Shown here piece by piece: positions 51,575-61,784 of a DNA stretch of 64,000 nt. Source of the DNA: Natribaculum breve (GTDB lineage Archaea; Halobacteriota; Halobacteria; Halobacteriales; Natrialbaceae); the NCBI RefSeq assembly GCF_023008585.1, contig NZ_CP095390.1, positions 2,232,001-2,296,000 on the forward strand. Reading direction: 5' to 3'. How positions within the stretch are numbered: position 1 is the first letter of the stretch; each line of letters opens with the position of its first letter. Under the pieces are notes generated by a model. It searched no databases. It saw only the letters and a program-made list of their open reading frames with translations, and was not told where the DNA came from. A program made the position numbers and the translations under genes.

Positions 51575-52906
51575 ATGAGTGAGGACGAGCGCGACGACGA
51601 ACACGTTCCGGAGTCGAGGTGGGGCTTCGGGACCAGAAGCGTCCACGCCGGGCAGTCGCCGGATCCCGCGACGGGCGCGATGGCGCCGCCGATCTACCAG
51701 TCTACCTCTTACGTCTTCGAGAGCGCCGACGCCGCGGCAGCGCTGTACGCCCTCGAGGGCGAGGGCCACATCTACTCGCGAATCAGCAACCCGACGGTCG
51801 AGACTCTCGAGGATCGACTCGCGACGCTCGAGGGCGGCGTCGGTGCAGTGGCGACGGCGAGCGGGATGGCCGCGCTCGACTCGGCGACGCTGCTCCTCGC
51901 GAAGGCAGGTGAGAACGTCGTCTGCTCGACCGACACGTACGGCGGGACGACGACCTACTTCGCGAAGACCGCCTCTCGACGCGACGTCGAGGCGCGGTTC
52001 GTCCCCACGCTCGAGTACGACGCCTACGAGGAGGCCATCGACGACGATACCGCGTTCGTCCACGTCGAGACGATCGGCAACCCGTCGCTCGTGACGCCCG
52101 ACCTCGAGCGCGTCGCCGAGATCGCCCACGACGAGGGCGTCCCGCTGGTCGTCGACAACACGTTCGCGACGCCGGCACTGTGCCGGCCGCTCGAGCACGG
52201 TGCGGACGTGGTCTGGGAGTCGACGACGAAGTGGATCCACGGTTCGGGGACGACCGTCGGCGGGATCCTCGTCGACGGTGGCTCGTTTCCCTGGGGCGAA
52301 CACGGCTACGAGGAGATCGCCGGCCAGAACGACGCCTACCACGACGTGGACTTCTCGCGGGACTTCGCCGACGCGCCGTTTGCGGCCGCGGCCCGGTTCC
52401 GGTCGCTTCGCAGTCTCGGCAACCAGCAGTCACCGTTCGACGCCTGGCAGACGTTGCAGGGTCTCGAGTCGCTGCCCCTGCGGATGGAGCGACACTGCGA
52501 GAACGCCGCCGTCGTCGCCGACTACCTCGACGACCACGAGGACGTCGCGTGGGTCACCTACCCCGGCCTCGACTCCCATCCCACCCACGACGACGCCTCG
52601 CGCTACCTCGAGGACTACGGCGGGATGATCGCCTTCGGACTCGAAGGGGGATACGAGGCCGGGAAGGCGTTTTGCGAGAATGTCGAGGTCGCGTCGTTCC
52701 TCGCGAACATCGGCGACGCGAAGACGCTCGTCATCCACCCCGCGAGCACGACCCACGGCCAGCTCACTCCCGCAGAACAGGAGGAAGCGGGCGTGACGCC
52801 CGACCTCGTTCGGCTCTCGGTCGGCATCGAGGATCCGGAAGACATACTGGCCGACCTCGAGAACGCCATCGACGTGGCGACGACGTCGACGGAGGGGCGA
52901 TCCTGA
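51575..52906 (+). CDS. metY: O-acetylhomoserine aminocarboxypropyltransferase
   Basis: 443 residues. PLP enzyme of the Cys/Met metabolism family: [55 protein letters not shown] and the lysine in [11 protein letters not shown] (Lys219). It makes homocysteine from O-acetylhomoserine and sulfide. metX follows after 25 bases and supplies the substrate. ATG 51575 is used. Confidence 0.93.
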   Translation: MSEDERDDEHVPESRWGFGTRSVHAGQSPDPATGAMAPPIYQSTSYVFESADAAAALYALEGEGHIYSRISNPTVETLEDRLATLEGGVGAVATASGMAALDSATLLLAKAGENVVCSTDTYGGTTTYFAKTASRRDVEARFVPTLEYDAYEEAIDDDTAFVHVETIGNPSLVTPDLERVAEIAHDEGVPLVVDNTFATPALCRPLEHGADVVWESTTKWIHGSGTTVGGILVDGGSFPWGEHGYEEIAGQNDAYHDVDFSRDFADAPFAAAARFRSLRSLGNQQSPFDAWQTLQGLESLPLRMERHCENAAVVADYLDDHEDVAWVTYPGLDSHPTHDDASRYLEDYGGMIAFGLEGGYEAGKAFCENVEVASFLANIGDAKTLVIHPASTTHGQLTPAEQEEAGVTPDLVRLSVGIEDPEDILADLENAIDVATTSTEGRS

Positions 52907-52931
52907 CGATGCGACCGGAGGTGACCCGAAC

Positions 52932-54137
52932 GTGACGACAAGAGACGTAGCCGACCTCGGCGAGTTCACCTTCGAGTGTGGCGAGTCGATCCCCACGCTC
53001 GAGGTGGCCTACGAAACCTACGGCGAGTTCGACGGGACGAACGCGGTGCTGGTCTGTCACGCCCTGACCGGCAGTTCGCACGTCGCGCGCCGGCCCGACG
53101 CCGGCGACGACACGGCGGGACAGGCCCGCGCCTGGTGGGGCGACGTCGTCGGCCCCGGCAAGGCGGTCGACACGACGGAGTACTACGTGATCTGTGCGAA
53201 CGTCCCCGGGTCGTGTTACGGGACGACCGGTCCCGCCAGCACGAACCCCGAGACGGGCGAACCATACGGCACCGACTTCCCGCCCGTGACCGTCGGCGAC
53301 TGGACCCGCGCCCAGCGGCGACTGCTCGACGAACTGGGCGTCGGCCGCCTCCACGCCGTCGTCGGCGGGAGCGTCGGTGGCATGAACGTCCTGGACTGGC
53401 TTCGGCGCTACCCGGACGACGTCGACCGGGCCGCCGTGGTCGCGTCCGCACCGCGACTCGACGCCCAGTGTCTCGCGCTCGACACCATCGCCCGTCGCGC
53501 GATCACCGGCGACCCGAACTGGAACGACGGCCACTACTACGGCGGGCCGGAACCCGAGGAGGGGCTGGCTCGAGCGCGCCAGATCGGCCACGTGATGTAC
53601 CTCTCGAAGTCGTCGATGGCCCGGAAGTTCGGTCGCCGGTCGGCCGGCCGCGAGACGGTCCGGGACGAGCCCCCGGACCCCGCAGCCGCCTTCTTCCCCT
53701 ATCGAGAGGTCGAGTCCTACCTCGACTACCAGGCCGAGAAGTTCACCGACCGCTTCGACGCCAACAGCTACCTCTATCTGACCCGGGCGATGGACGACTT
53801 CGACCTCTCGGCTGGCTACGAGTCCGACGCCGACGCGCTCGCCGCCTTCGAGGGCGAACTCCTCCTCCTCTCGTTTACCGGCGACTGGCACTTCACGGTC
53901 GAACAGGCCGACGCCCTCGCCGAGTCGTGCCGTGAGGTCGACGTCGACGTCGCCCACCACGTCGTCGAGTCCGACCACGGCCACGACGCCTTCCTCGTCG
54001 AACCCGAGAAGGTCGGGCCGCCGCTATCCACGCTGCTCGCCGAGGGACTCGGCGGCCGGGCGATCACCGACACGCGACCGGCCGACGCCGACGACGACTG
54101 CTTCGCGCCCGTTCACGCGAGTCTCTTCTCGAAGTGA
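52932..54137 (+). CDS. metX: homoserine O-acetyltransferase
   Basis: 401 residues from GTG 52932. Alpha/beta hydrolase fold: [15 protein letters not shown] (oxyanion region), nucleophile in [12 protein letters not shown] (Ser147), the Asp in [12 protein letters not shown] and the His in [12 protein letters not shown]. It acetylates homoserine with acetyl-CoA. It is in an operon with metY. Confidence 0.94.
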   Translation: MTTRDVADLGEFTFECGESIPTLEVAYETYGEFDGTNAVLVCHALTGSSHVARRPDAGDDTAGQARAWWGDVVGPGKAVDTTEYYVICANVPGSCYGTTGPASTNPETGEPYGTDFPPVTVGDWTRAQRRLLDELGVGRLHAVVGGSVGGMNVLDWLRRYPDDVDRAAVVASAPRLDAQCLALDTIARRAITGDPNWNDGHYYGGPEPEEGLARARQIGHVMYLSKSSMARKFGRRSAGRETVRDEPPDPAAAFFPYREVESYLDYQAEKFTDRFDANSYLYLTRAMDDFDLSAGYESDADALAAFEGELLLLSFTGDWHFTVEQADALAESCREVDVDVAHHVVESDHGHDAFLVEPEKVGPPLSTLLAEGLGGRAITDTRPADADDDCFAPVHASLFSK

Positions 54138-54159
54138 CTCCACTCGCCGATTTCCCGAC

Positions 54160-54179
54160 AAATCGACGAGTCGTTTTTT
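54160..54179 (+). terminator. probable terminator after metY-metX
   Basis: TCGACGAGTCG runs into a T6 stretch (54174-54179) about 35 bases after the metX stop and before the next gene, consistent with archaeal T-rich termination. Confidence 0.4.
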
Positions 54180-54207
54180 GATGACGGTCGTCGAAGCGAC
54201 ACGTACC

Positions 54208-55212
54208 ATGCCGATCGAGTACGACAGCACCGTCCAGGAGGCCCGCTTTCACAGTCCACTCGAGGGGTTCGAACTGGACACGGTCGAGATCGAGATCCGC
54301 GAGGACCCGCTGACGGATCGACAGACCCGGATCGTTCCGGAGGTCTTCCCGCGGCCGGACGAGCCCGTCGACCTCGAGACGTTCGCCGACGGCGAGGGCT
54401 GTTTCTTCTGTCCGGACAGCGTCCAGGAGGCGACGCCGACCTACCCCGACTTCGTCGGCGTCGACCGGGGCTCGGTCGGCGAGGCCGTCTCCTTTCCCAA
54501 CCTGTTCCCGTACGCGAAACACTCGAACGTCGTCGTGCTCACCGAAGACCACGTCAAACCGCTCGGCGAGTTCACCGCCGACGTCCTCGAGGACGGTCTC
54601 GCCTGCGCACTCGAGTACCTCCAGGCGGTCACAGCCCACGACGACGAGGTCGCGTTCGCGTCGATCAACATGAACCTGCTGCCCTCCGCCGGCAGCAGCG
54701 TCGTCCACCCGCACCTCCAGACGATGGCCGACGACCGCGGGACGAACGAGGTGCGCCGGATCGTCCGGCGAGAACGCGAGTACTACGACGACCACGGTCG
54801 CACCTACTGGGCGGAGCTGCTCGAGGAGGAGCGATCGGGGCCCCGACACGTCGGGTCGACCGGCGACGTCGAGTGGATCGCGCCGTTCGCGCCGGCCCAC
54901 CAGTGGCACGTCGCCGGCGTCACCGACGTCACGGGGATTCCCGACCCGGACGCCGAGGTCGTCGGCGACCTCGCCGCCGGACTCGAGAACGTCCTCGAGT
55001 ACTACGCCGACCTCGGCCTCACCGGGCACAACTTCTCGCTGCTTTTGACCCCCGACGAACCGGCGTCGCCGGCGGTGATGGACGTCGTCGCGCGTCCGGC
55101 GCTCGAGGAGTACTACGTCAGCGACGCGTTCTTCTTTACGACGCTCCACGACGAGCGGGTCGTCGACGTCGCGCCGGAGGAGTACGCCCCGGAGGTCGGC
55201 GAGACGTTCTGA
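54208..55212 (+). CDS. HIT/GalT-like nucleotidyl-transferase family protein
   Basis: 334 residues. CFFCPDSV (a zinc-type Cys pair), FPYAKHSNVVVLTEDH and VHPHLQ (His-x-His-x-Gln) recall galactose-1-phosphate uridylyltransferase and the HIT superfamily. It probably transfers a nucleotide to a phosphate or sugar phosphate; the true substrate is unknown. ATG 54208 (MPIEYDSTVQEARFHSP) is the family-like start; ATG 54181 is possible. Confidence 0.82.
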   Translation: MPIEYDSTVQEARFHSPLEGFELDTVEIEIREDPLTDRQTRIVPEVFPRPDEPVDLETFADGEGCFFCPDSVQEATPTYPDFVGVDRGSVGEAVSFPNLFPYAKHSNVVVLTEDHVKPLGEFTADVLEDGLACALEYLQAVTAHDDEVAFASINMNLLPSAGSSVVHPHLQTMADDRGTNEVRRIVRREREYYDDHGRTYWAELLEEERSGPRHVGSTGDVEWIAPFAPAHQWHVAGVTDVTGIPDPDAEVVGDLAAGLENVLEYYADLGLTGHNFSLLLTPDEPASPAVMDVVARPALEEYYVSDAFFFTTLHDERVVDVAPEEYAPEVGETF

Positions 55213-55248
55213 TCGCGCGATCGACGCCTCGAGTCCACTGGTCCGTGA

Positions 55249-55626
55249 TCAGTCGGCCGACTGTCCGTACTCGGCCCGGTCGTACTCGTACTGGTTTCGC
55301 ACGCTCGAGCCGGCAACGAGTCGTTTCGCCCACCGCAACGCGTCGTTGACGAAGAGGACGACGTCGTCGCGTCGAGTCAGGACCGGCGACTGTGCACCCG
55401 GCGAGCGGTAGAGGGCGATCAGCGACCACATCGTCGCGGCGGCGGCCGCCCCGGCCGCAGAGAAGCTCATCCCGAGTGTCGAAAACGTGAACGCGTACAC
55501 GCCGCCGATTCCCATCGACGGGAGACTCGTTCCGAGCGGGACCCGTGCGGTTCGATCCCGCAGGGTCGGGGCCAGAAAGACGATCGACAGGCTGCTGCCG
55601 ACGAGGAACACGAGGTCTTGCCACAT
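55249..55626 (-). CDS. haloarchaeal membrane protein, three or four helices
   Basis: 125 residues. MWQDLVFLVGSSLSIVFLAP, MGIGGVYAFTFSTLGMSFS and AAAAATMWSLIALY are membrane segments; the C-terminal part is charged and cytoplasmic. Such proteins are common in haloarchaea with unknown role. The start is uncertain: three Met codons in a row (55626, 55629, 55632) and an earlier one at 55674. Confidence 0.65.
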   Translation of the reverse strand: MWQDLVFLVGSSLSIVFLAPTLRDRTARVPLGTSLPSMGIGGVYAFTFSTLGMSFSAAGAAAAATMWSLIALYRSPGAQSPVLTRRDDVVLFVNDALRWAKRLVAGSSVRNQYEYDRAEYGQSAD

Positions 55627-55746
55627 CATCATGAGTAGTAACTCGGTAGTGAGTAAAAACTCTCTCGGTATCACAAAGCGATCGTTGTGCTGACGATCAG
55701 GGCGTGACGATCGTCTCGAGAACGCGACGGTCGTGAGTACGATTCG

Positions 55747-56391
55747 TTACTTGCTGTCGAGGATTCCGTCCTCGACGAGCACGTCGTGAAGTTCCGCCAT
55801 CGACGTGACGACGATCTCGCAGTGGGGTTCGACCGCCGGCTTCGGCGCGAACCCGATCGACAGGCCGGCGACCTCGAGCATCGGCAGGTCGTTGGCACCG
55901 TCGCCGACGGCGACGGTTTCGGCCATCGGGACGTCGACGTCGGCGGCAAGTTCCTCGAGGGCGTCGTCTTTCGTCCCCTCGATCAGCGGGCCCTCGACGT
56001 CGCCCGTCAGGACGCCGGCCTCGATCGGCAGCCGGTTCGAGATGACGTGATCGACCGAGACGCCCTCGCTCTCGAGTGCCGCCTCGACGCCCCGTTCGAA
56101 CCCGCCGGTGAGGATGGCGGTCGTGACGCCGGCGTCGTTCAGCGTCTCGATGAGGTCGGCCGCCCCCGGCCGCAGTTCGACGCGGTCGTAGGCGGCTCGC
56201 GCCTCCGACTCTGGCAGTTCCTCGAGCAGGGCGGCCCGCTCGCGTAAGCTCTCGGCGTAGCCGATCTCGTCGTTCATCGCACGTTCCGTAATCTCGGCCA
56301 TGTCCTCGGCGACGTCGATCCGTTCGCCGAGCAGTACGGTCATCTCGGAGTCCGAAAGCGTCCCGTCGAAGTCGAAGGCGACGAGTGTCAT
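55747..56391 (-). CDS. serB: phosphoserine phosphatase
   Basis: 214 residues. HAD-family phosphatase: FDFDGTLSD (5-13) with the nucleophile Asp, ILTGGFERG (motif II), lysine in IEGTKDDAL and VGDGANDLPML (motif IV). It removes phosphate from phosphoserine in the last step of serine synthesis. Length is normal. Confidence 0.92.
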   Translation of the reverse strand: MTLVAFDFDGTLSDSEMTVLLGERIDVAEDMAEITERAMNDEIGYAESLRERAALLEELPESEARAAYDRVELRPGAADLIETLNDAGVTTAILTGGFERGVEAALESEGVSVDHVISNRLPIEAGVLTGDVEGPLIEGTKDDALEELAADVDVPMAETVAVGDGANDLPMLEVAGLSIGFAPKPAVEPHCEIVVTSMAELHDVLVEDGILDSK

Positions 56392-56440
56392 CGCCTCCGG
56401 CTTTCGGCCGGGAGAATAAACCAGTTCAGGTTTCCGCTCG

Positions 56441-56890
56441 TCACTCCTCGACCGGCGTCTTGACGATCGTCACCGGCCGCGAGGCCAGCCGCGCGATCCG
56501 TTCCGTGACGCTACCCAGCAGGCGACGGTACTCGCCGGGCCGTTCTTTCGAGCCCATCACCAGCAGGTCGACGTCCTCGTCGTCGGCGTACGCGAGGATC
56601 TCCTCGTGTGGCCGTCCGTGACGAACCGCGACGACCGGCTCGAGACCCGCCTCGCGGGCCCGCTCCCCGATATCCTCGAGCGCCTCCTCGCCTTCCTGCT
56701 CGAGAGCCGACTCCAGCCCCTCGAACTCGTGGACGTACTCGTCGCCCGTGTACGACGAGTAGACGTCGCTGTCGACGACGTACAGGAGGTGGAGTTCGGC
56801 GTCGTAGTGGTCGGCGGCCTCGATCGCGTGGTCGATCGCTCGCTCGGTCCCTTCGTCGGCGTCGGTCGGCAGGAGAATCCGATCGTACAT
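56441..56890 (-). CDS. universal stress protein UspA family
   Basis: 149 residues. MYDRILLPTDADEGTERAIDHAI at the start and the ATP-binding motif VMGSKERPGEYRRLLGSVTERI, which carries the GxxxGSVTE pattern. It probably binds ATP. It lies 49 bases downstream (same strand, leftward) of nothing else; serB is the next gene in the same direction, so cotranscription is possible. ATG 56890 is used. Confidence 0.9.
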   Translation of the reverse strand: MYDRILLPTDADEGTERAIDHAIEAADHYDAELHLLYVVDSDVYSSYTGDEYVHEFEGLESALEQEGEEALEDIGERAREAGLEPVVAVRHGRPHEEILAYADDEDVDLLVMGSKERPGEYRRLLGSVTERIARLASRPVTIVKTPVEE

Positions 56891-56957
56891 ACGAAACTGT
56901 ACGTCTCGGAGCACAATAATGCCCGTGGGCCGGTCTCATACGGATCGTTGTAACGTT

Positions 56958-56997
56958 TTACCGGTGATCGCTCGAGCAGGGACGCGATCACCGGTAA
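56958..56997. promoter_or_regulatory. 14-bp perfect inverted repeat between usp and the EamA gene
   Basis: TTACCGGTGATCGC (56958-56971) and GCGATCACCGGTAA (56984-56997) with 12 bases between. It lies 68 bases upstream of the leftward usp gene and 183 bases upstream of the rightward transporter. It could be a binding site for a dimeric regulator or an RNA hairpin in the leader of the transporter. Confidence 0.5.
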
Positions 56998-57179
56998 CGT
57001 ATCACAACAGACCGCATTACGCCGCGGGAACGACTCGAGTCGTCGATCGACACGCAGTGTCTCACTCCTGTCACGACCCGACACCACAACCGCTTTGCTG
57101 TGGGCGACTCCACTGTCGGCTACGACGTGACTGCCGTCCGCTCGGTCCGTTCGACGGGATACTCGCTCGAGGTGGTGTC

Positions 57180-58073
57180 GTGAGCGCCACGCTCGAGGTT
57201 CTCGCGCTCGCGCTCGTTCCCGCCGTCCTCTGGGGGTTCGCGCCGGTGTTCGACAAACGCGGCATGGCCGCCGGCGGCGGCTCCGTACAGGCGTCGCTGG
57301 TCGTCGTGCTCGTCGACTCGACGATCTACTGGCTCGTCGTCGCCGTCTTCTACGGCCGGGGCGCGTTCGCGGGACTCGCCCTCGAGGTCCTCGCCGTCTT
57401 CGTCTTCGCCGGCGTGATCGGCACCGCACTCGGCCGGATCGTCATCTTCGTCGGCGTCGACAGGGTCGGCGCGAGTCTCAACAGCGCCATTCTGAGTTCG
57501 CGACCGCTTTTCGCGACGCTGATCGCGCTGGTCGTGCTCGGCGAACCGCTCGGCCCGCTGACGGCCGCCGGCATCGTGATCCTCGTCGCCGGACTCGCCC
57601 TGCTCGCCGTCTCGAAAGGCGGCGACCTCGAGGGCTGGCGGCCCCGCGACCTGGCGTGGCCGATCGCCGCCGCGGCCACGTTCGCCGTCGCCAACGTCGC
57701 CCGCCGCTACGGCATGCTCGAGTCGCCGATCTCCCCGCTCGAGGCCGTCACTCTCAACGAGACGGCGGGTCTCGTCGCGCTCGTGGCCTACGTCGTCGCC
57801 TTCGGGCGCGACGACGTGCTCTCGATGCCTCGTGAGACGTACGCCTACTTCGCCGGCAGCGGCCTGCTGACGACCGTCGCCATGGTCTCGCTGATGGCCG
57901 CCCTCGGCCTGGAGGACGGACGGATCGCCATCGTCGATCCCCTGGTGGCGACTGCCCCGCTTTTCACCGTCGTCTTCGCGGCCGTCCTCCTGCGCGACCT
58001 CGAGCGCGTGACGAAAGGCGTGGTCGCGGGTGCCGGCCTGATCGTCGTCGGCGCGGCGATGATCACGATCTGA
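57180..58073 (+). CDS. EamA/DMT family transporter
   Basis: 297 residues from GTG 57180, ten membrane helices. LVPAVLWGFAPVFDKRGMAAGG begins the first EamA repeat, and VGASLNSAILSSRPLFATLIALVVLGEP ends it. The second repeat has DGRIAIVDPLVATAPLFTVVFAAVLLRD. The substrate is unknown. A gap of about 290 bases before it holds a long inverted repeat. Confidence 0.9.
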   Translation: MSATLEVLALALVPAVLWGFAPVFDKRGMAAGGGSVQASLVVVLVDSTIYWLVVAVFYGRGAFAGLALEVLAVFVFAGVIGTALGRIVIFVGVDRVGASLNSAILSSRPLFATLIALVVLGEPLGPLTAAGIVILVAGLALLAVSKGGDLEGWRPRDLAWPIAAAATFAVANVARRYGMLESPISPLEAVTLNETAGLVALVAYVVAFGRDDVLSMPRETYAYFAGSGLLTTVAMVSLMAALGLEDGRIAIVDPLVATAPLFTVVFAAVLLRDLERVTKGVVAGAGLIVVGAAMITI

Positions 58074-58140
58074 TCGGTCAGTCTGCTGATCGAATCGGTT
58101 CCGTTACCTGTCAGCGATACGTCGGCCGAATCGAAGCACA

Positions 58141-59571
58141 ATGGTGTCCCTGCGTCCGCCCGACGGAGACGACCGGACCGCTTTCGTGCCGGTCTTGCTC
58201 GCGAACCTCCTGCCGCTTCCCGGCGTCGTCTGGCTCGAGTGGGAGCCGACCGTGCTCGTGTTCGTCTACGGTCTCGAGGTCCTGCTGTCGCTGCTGCTGG
58301 CGAGCGTGAAGGCGCTGTTCGCCCAGCGACGGCCCCTGTCGGACCGGGAGAGCGGCGTCCTGACTCTGTCGGACTCCCGGCTGGCCGAAAAACGCGGCAG
58401 CGTCCAGCCGGTCGCGTGGCTGCCGCCGATCTTCCTCCGGAACGTGCCGTTTGCCCTCGCCGTCCTCTACGTGACGCCCCTCTACGGACTGTTTTTCGGG
58501 CTCTTCTTGCTCGAGATCGCCGACGTCGGACCGGAACTCCTCGGCACCGAGGTGCTGGCGAGCGTCGGCGCGCTCTTCGTCGGCCAGCTGGTGGAACTCG
58601 ACGGGCAGTACCGTCGGCGGCGACAGTACGAGCGCGTCTCCCCGTACGCGGCCGTCGAGACCGCCGCCCGTCAGGTCTTCGTGCTGATATTCGTCGTGGG
58701 GACGCTCGGCGTCGCGCTGGGTTCGACGGGCGCGCTCGTGTTCGTCGTCGGCCTGAAACTTCTCGTCGAGTTGGCAGCCCATCGCACGAACCGCGCGGAC
58801 GACGACTCGAGTCGCTTCGTCGCGTGGTTCGCCGGGCCGTCGGAACCAGACGATTCCGAAGCGTCCGTCCGCGTGCCTTCGGCGGCACCGACCGGACGCG
58901 TTCGGCCCGACCGGAGCGCGGTCGTCCGCAACGCCCTCTTCAGGGCGGCCACGCGGGCCGTCGGATACCTTCCGATCGCCGGCCTCGTCGGGGCCTTCGT
59001 CGTCCTCTCGCTTGCGAGTCTGCTCGAGTCGTCGCCTGTCGTCCCCCTCGGCGTGGTCGCGCTGGTCGTCCTGATAGCGGCGGCAGTCGGCGTCCAGGTA
59101 GTGGTCTACTTCCTCGTCTACGGCACGCTCGAGTACCAGCGCCGCGGGGAGCACCTCGTCGCCTACGACTGGCTCGTCGAGGAGCCACAGTGGTCGACGC
59201 GCGTCGAGGACCTCCGGGACGTGACGATGGCGAACGACCGGTTTACCGATCGACTGCTCGGCACGCGGACGATCCAGACGACGACCCGAGACGACGCGGA
59301 GCGAAACCGACTCCTCGGTCCCTTCGCGGACCCCGGACGGGCCGTCGACGCCCTCGAGTTACCTCTCGAGGCGGTCGCCCTCGAGCCGATGGATCGACGG
59401 CTCGCGGTGGGCGCGGCCACCCTCGTCGGCGTGGCGATCCTGTCGATCGTCGTGACGACGGTCGCACCCGGTATGCCGGACGCGGCGTCGACCGTCGCCG
59501 GGCTGGCCGCGTTCGTACTGGTGGTCGTCGCACTGGGGCTCTGGCACCAGGCATTTCCCGACGGTGAGTGA
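58141..59571 (+). CDS. polytopic membrane protein (DUF6498-like)
   Basis: 476 residues. About eight helices in two groups (about 15-170 and 175-340), then a cytosolic domain with FTDRLLGTRTIQTTTRD, which looks like the end of a bacterial-PH-type domain, and two final helices (about 420-470). The first half resembles DUF6498 proteins. The function is unknown. Confidence 0.7.
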   Translation: MVSLRPPDGDDRTAFVPVLLANLLPLPGVVWLEWEPTVLVFVYGLEVLLSLLLASVKALFAQRRPLSDRESGVLTLSDSRLAEKRGSVQPVAWLPPIFLRNVPFALAVLYVTPLYGLFFGLFLLEIADVGPELLGTEVLASVGALFVGQLVELDGQYRRRRQYERVSPYAAVETAARQVFVLIFVVGTLGVALGSTGALVFVVGLKLLVELAAHRTNRADDDSSRFVAWFAGPSEPDDSEASVRVPSAAPTGRVRPDRSAVVRNALFRAATRAVGYLPIAGLVGAFVVLSLASLLESSPVVPLGVVALVVLIAAAVGVQVVVYFLVYGTLEYQRRGEHLVAYDWLVEEPQWSTRVEDLRDVTMANDRFTDRLLGTRTIQTTTRDDAERNRLLGPFADPGRAVDALELPLEAVALEPMDRRLAVGAATLVGVAILSIVVTTVAPGMPDAASTVAGLAAFVLVVVALGLWHQAFPDGE

Positions 59572-59760
59572 CCGTCGACGGGTGAACGGATCGCCGCTGC
59601 CGAGTTGCAGGTGACGCCGAATCGACCGACCGATCGCGCGTTCCGGCGCGAGGTCGACGACCCGAGCGCGTCGCGTGCGCTACCGGCCGTCGAGGAGGTA
59701 GTTTTTGCCGGCCACGGCGACAACGGAAGGGTTTACCCGTTCCATCCGATTGTCTCGCGC

Positions 59761-61347
59761 ATGAAGGTGCTCGTCACAGACCCCATCGCAGATGCGGGTC
59801 TCGACGTACTCCGCGACGCCGGCCACGAAGTCGAAACTGGCTACGAACTCGAGGGAGCGGACCTCCTCGAGGCAGTCGCCGACGCGAACGCGCTGATCGT
59901 CCGTTCCGGAACCGAAGTCACGAGAGAGGTGCTCGAGGCGGCCGACGACCTCGTCATCGTCGGCCGCGCCGGGATCGGCGTCGACAACATCGACATCGAC
60001 GCCGCCACGGACGAGGGCGTCATCGTCGCCAACGCGCCGGAGGGCAACGTCCGTGCGGCGGCCGAACACACCGTCGCGATGACGTTCGCCGCCGCTCGCT
60101 CGATTCCGCAGGCGCACGTCCGCCTGAAAGGCGGCGAGTGGGCGAAAAGCGACTACCTCGGTGCCGAACTCAACGGCAAGACGCTGGGCATCGTCGGCCT
60201 CGGCCGCGTCGGCCAGGAGGTCGCAAAGAAACTCGACTCGCTGGGGATGGACCTGGTCGCGTTCGACCCGTACATCAGCCAGGAACGCGCCGATCGCATC
60301 GGTGCCGAACTCGTCGACCTCGAGGACTGTCTCGAGCGTGCCGACTTCCTGACCATCCACACGCCGCTGACCCCCGAGACGGAGGGCATGATCAGCGACG
60401 ACGAACTCGAGAAGCTCGAGGGCGGCTACCTGGTCAACGTCGGCCGCGGCGGCATCGTCGACGAGGACGCCCTCGCCCGGAAGGTCGAGGACGGCACCCT
60501 CGAGGGCGCGGCGCTCGACGTCTTCGCCGAGGAACCCCTGCCGGAGGGCTCGCCACTGCTGGGCGTCGACGACGTGATCGTCACGCCCCACCTCGGCGCG
60601 TCGACGGAGGCCGCCCAGGAGAACGTCGCCACCTCCACCGCAGAGCAGGTCGTCGCCGCACTCGAGGGCGAACCCGTCATGAACGCCCTGAACGCACCCT
60701 CGGTCGACGAGAGCGCGTTCCCCCGCATCGAACCGTACATCGGCCTCGCCGAGACCGCGGGCAAGGTCGCCGCCCAGCTCCTCGAGGGCCGCATCGAGGG
60801 CGTCGAGGTCACCTACGAGGGTGACATCGCCGACGAGGACGTCGAACTCGTCACCGCGAGCGCGCTGAAGGGCGTCTTCGAACCCCTCGAGTGGCAGGTC
60901 AACGCGGTCAACGCCCCCCAGATCGCCGAGGACCGCGGCGTCGAGGTCACCGAATCCAAGACCCACCAGGCCGCGGACTTCCAGAGTCTCGTCTCCGTGA
61001 CCGTCTCCGACGGCGACGAGGAGATCTCGGTCGACGGCACGCTCTTCGCCGGCGACGATCCACGGATCGTCCGCGTCGACGGCTTCCGCGTCGACGCCAT
61101 CCCCCACGGCCGGATGGTCGTCACGCGCAACACCGACGAACCCGGCGTCATCGGTCTCATCGGCTCCGTGATGGGCGACTACGACGTCAACATCGCGGGC
61201 ATGTTCAACGCCCGCGAGACCATCGGCGGCGAGGCGCTGACGGTGTACAACGTCGACTCCGAAGTGCCAGACGCCGCACGCGAGGAACTCGAGAGCGACG
61301 AGCGGATCATCGGCGTCCGGTACATCACGCTGAACGGACAGGCGTAA
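59761..61347 (+). CDS. serA: D-3-phosphoglycerate dehydrogenase
   Basis: 528 residues, the long form. N-terminal substrate domain, NAD domain with LGIVGLGRVGQEVAKK, catalytic Arg in VGRAGIGVDNID, and His in VTPHLGASTEAAQENVA. An intervening (ASB) domain and a C-terminal ACT domain (TRNTDEPGVIGLIGSVMGDY) suggest feedback by serine. It starts serine synthesis. ATG 59761 is the family start (MKVLVTDPIADAGLDVLR). Confidence 0.95.
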   Translation: MKVLVTDPIADAGLDVLRDAGHEVETGYELEGADLLEAVADANALIVRSGTEVTREVLEAADDLVIVGRAGIGVDNIDIDAATDEGVIVANAPEGNVRAAAEHTVAMTFAAARSIPQAHVRLKGGEWAKSDYLGAELNGKTLGIVGLGRVGQEVAKKLDSLGMDLVAFDPYISQERADRIGAELVDLEDCLERADFLTIHTPLTPETEGMISDDELEKLEGGYLVNVGRGGIVDEDALARKVEDGTLEGAALDVFAEEPLPEGSPLLGVDDVIVTPHLGASTEAAQENVATSTAEQVVAALEGEPVMNALNAPSVDESAFPRIEPYIGLAETAGKVAAQLLEGRIEGVEVTYEGDIADEDVELVTASALKGVFEPLEWQVNAVNAPQIAEDRGVEVTESKTHQAADFQSLVSVTVSDGDEEISVDGTLFAGDDPRIVRVDGFRVDAIPHGRMVVTRNTDEPGVIGLIGSVMGDYDVNIAGMFNARETIGGEALTVYNVDSEVPDAAREELESDERIIGVRYITLNGQA

Positions 61348-61363
61348 GCTGACGTCGACGCGA

Positions 61364-61684
61364 TCAGGGTGCACCGATCAGGACGAATCGACTCTCGGTG
61401 TCGCCGTTTCGTATCTGGTGGGTCACGTCCGGGGCGATCCGGATCGCGTCGCCTGCTTCCATCGCTATCTCCTCGTCCTCGACGGTGACGGTCGCCTCCC
61501 CTTCTATCAACACGTAGACCTCTTCCTGTCTTTCTTCCTCGTGATCGTGTTCTTTCCCCTCCCAGCCGGGCTCACACTCGACGACGGTCACGCCCACGTT
61601 CTCGCAGTCCAGCTCGTCGCGGAGGAAGTACATCCCGTTGCGGTCGTCGACGTCCTGGTAGTTCGCTTTCGTGTAGTCGGTCAT
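61364..61684 (-). CDS. cupin domain-containing protein
   Basis: 106 residues, one small beta-barrel. EHDHEEERQEEVYVLIEGEA is cupin motif 1 with His and Glu metal ligands, and the second motif reads GDAIRIAPDVTHQIRNG. It binds a metal; whether it is an enzyme or a sensor is unknown. It is divergent from hisI; a perfect 14-bp palindrome CCGCCTCGAGGCGG lies between them (61734-61747). Confidence 0.88.
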   Translation of the reverse strand: MTDYTKANYQDVDDRNGMYFLRDELDCENVGVTVVECEPGWEGKEHDHEEERQEEVYVLIEGEATVTVEDEEIAMEAGDAIRIAPDVTHQIRNGDTESRFVLIGAP

Positions 61685-61784
61685 CACGACATCCTGCCCA
61701 CGCGGCGACTGATAAACGTTCGCGGTCGACACACCGCCTCGAGGCGGCAAAAGACCTATCGCCCTGACGGTCATCACCTCGGAC

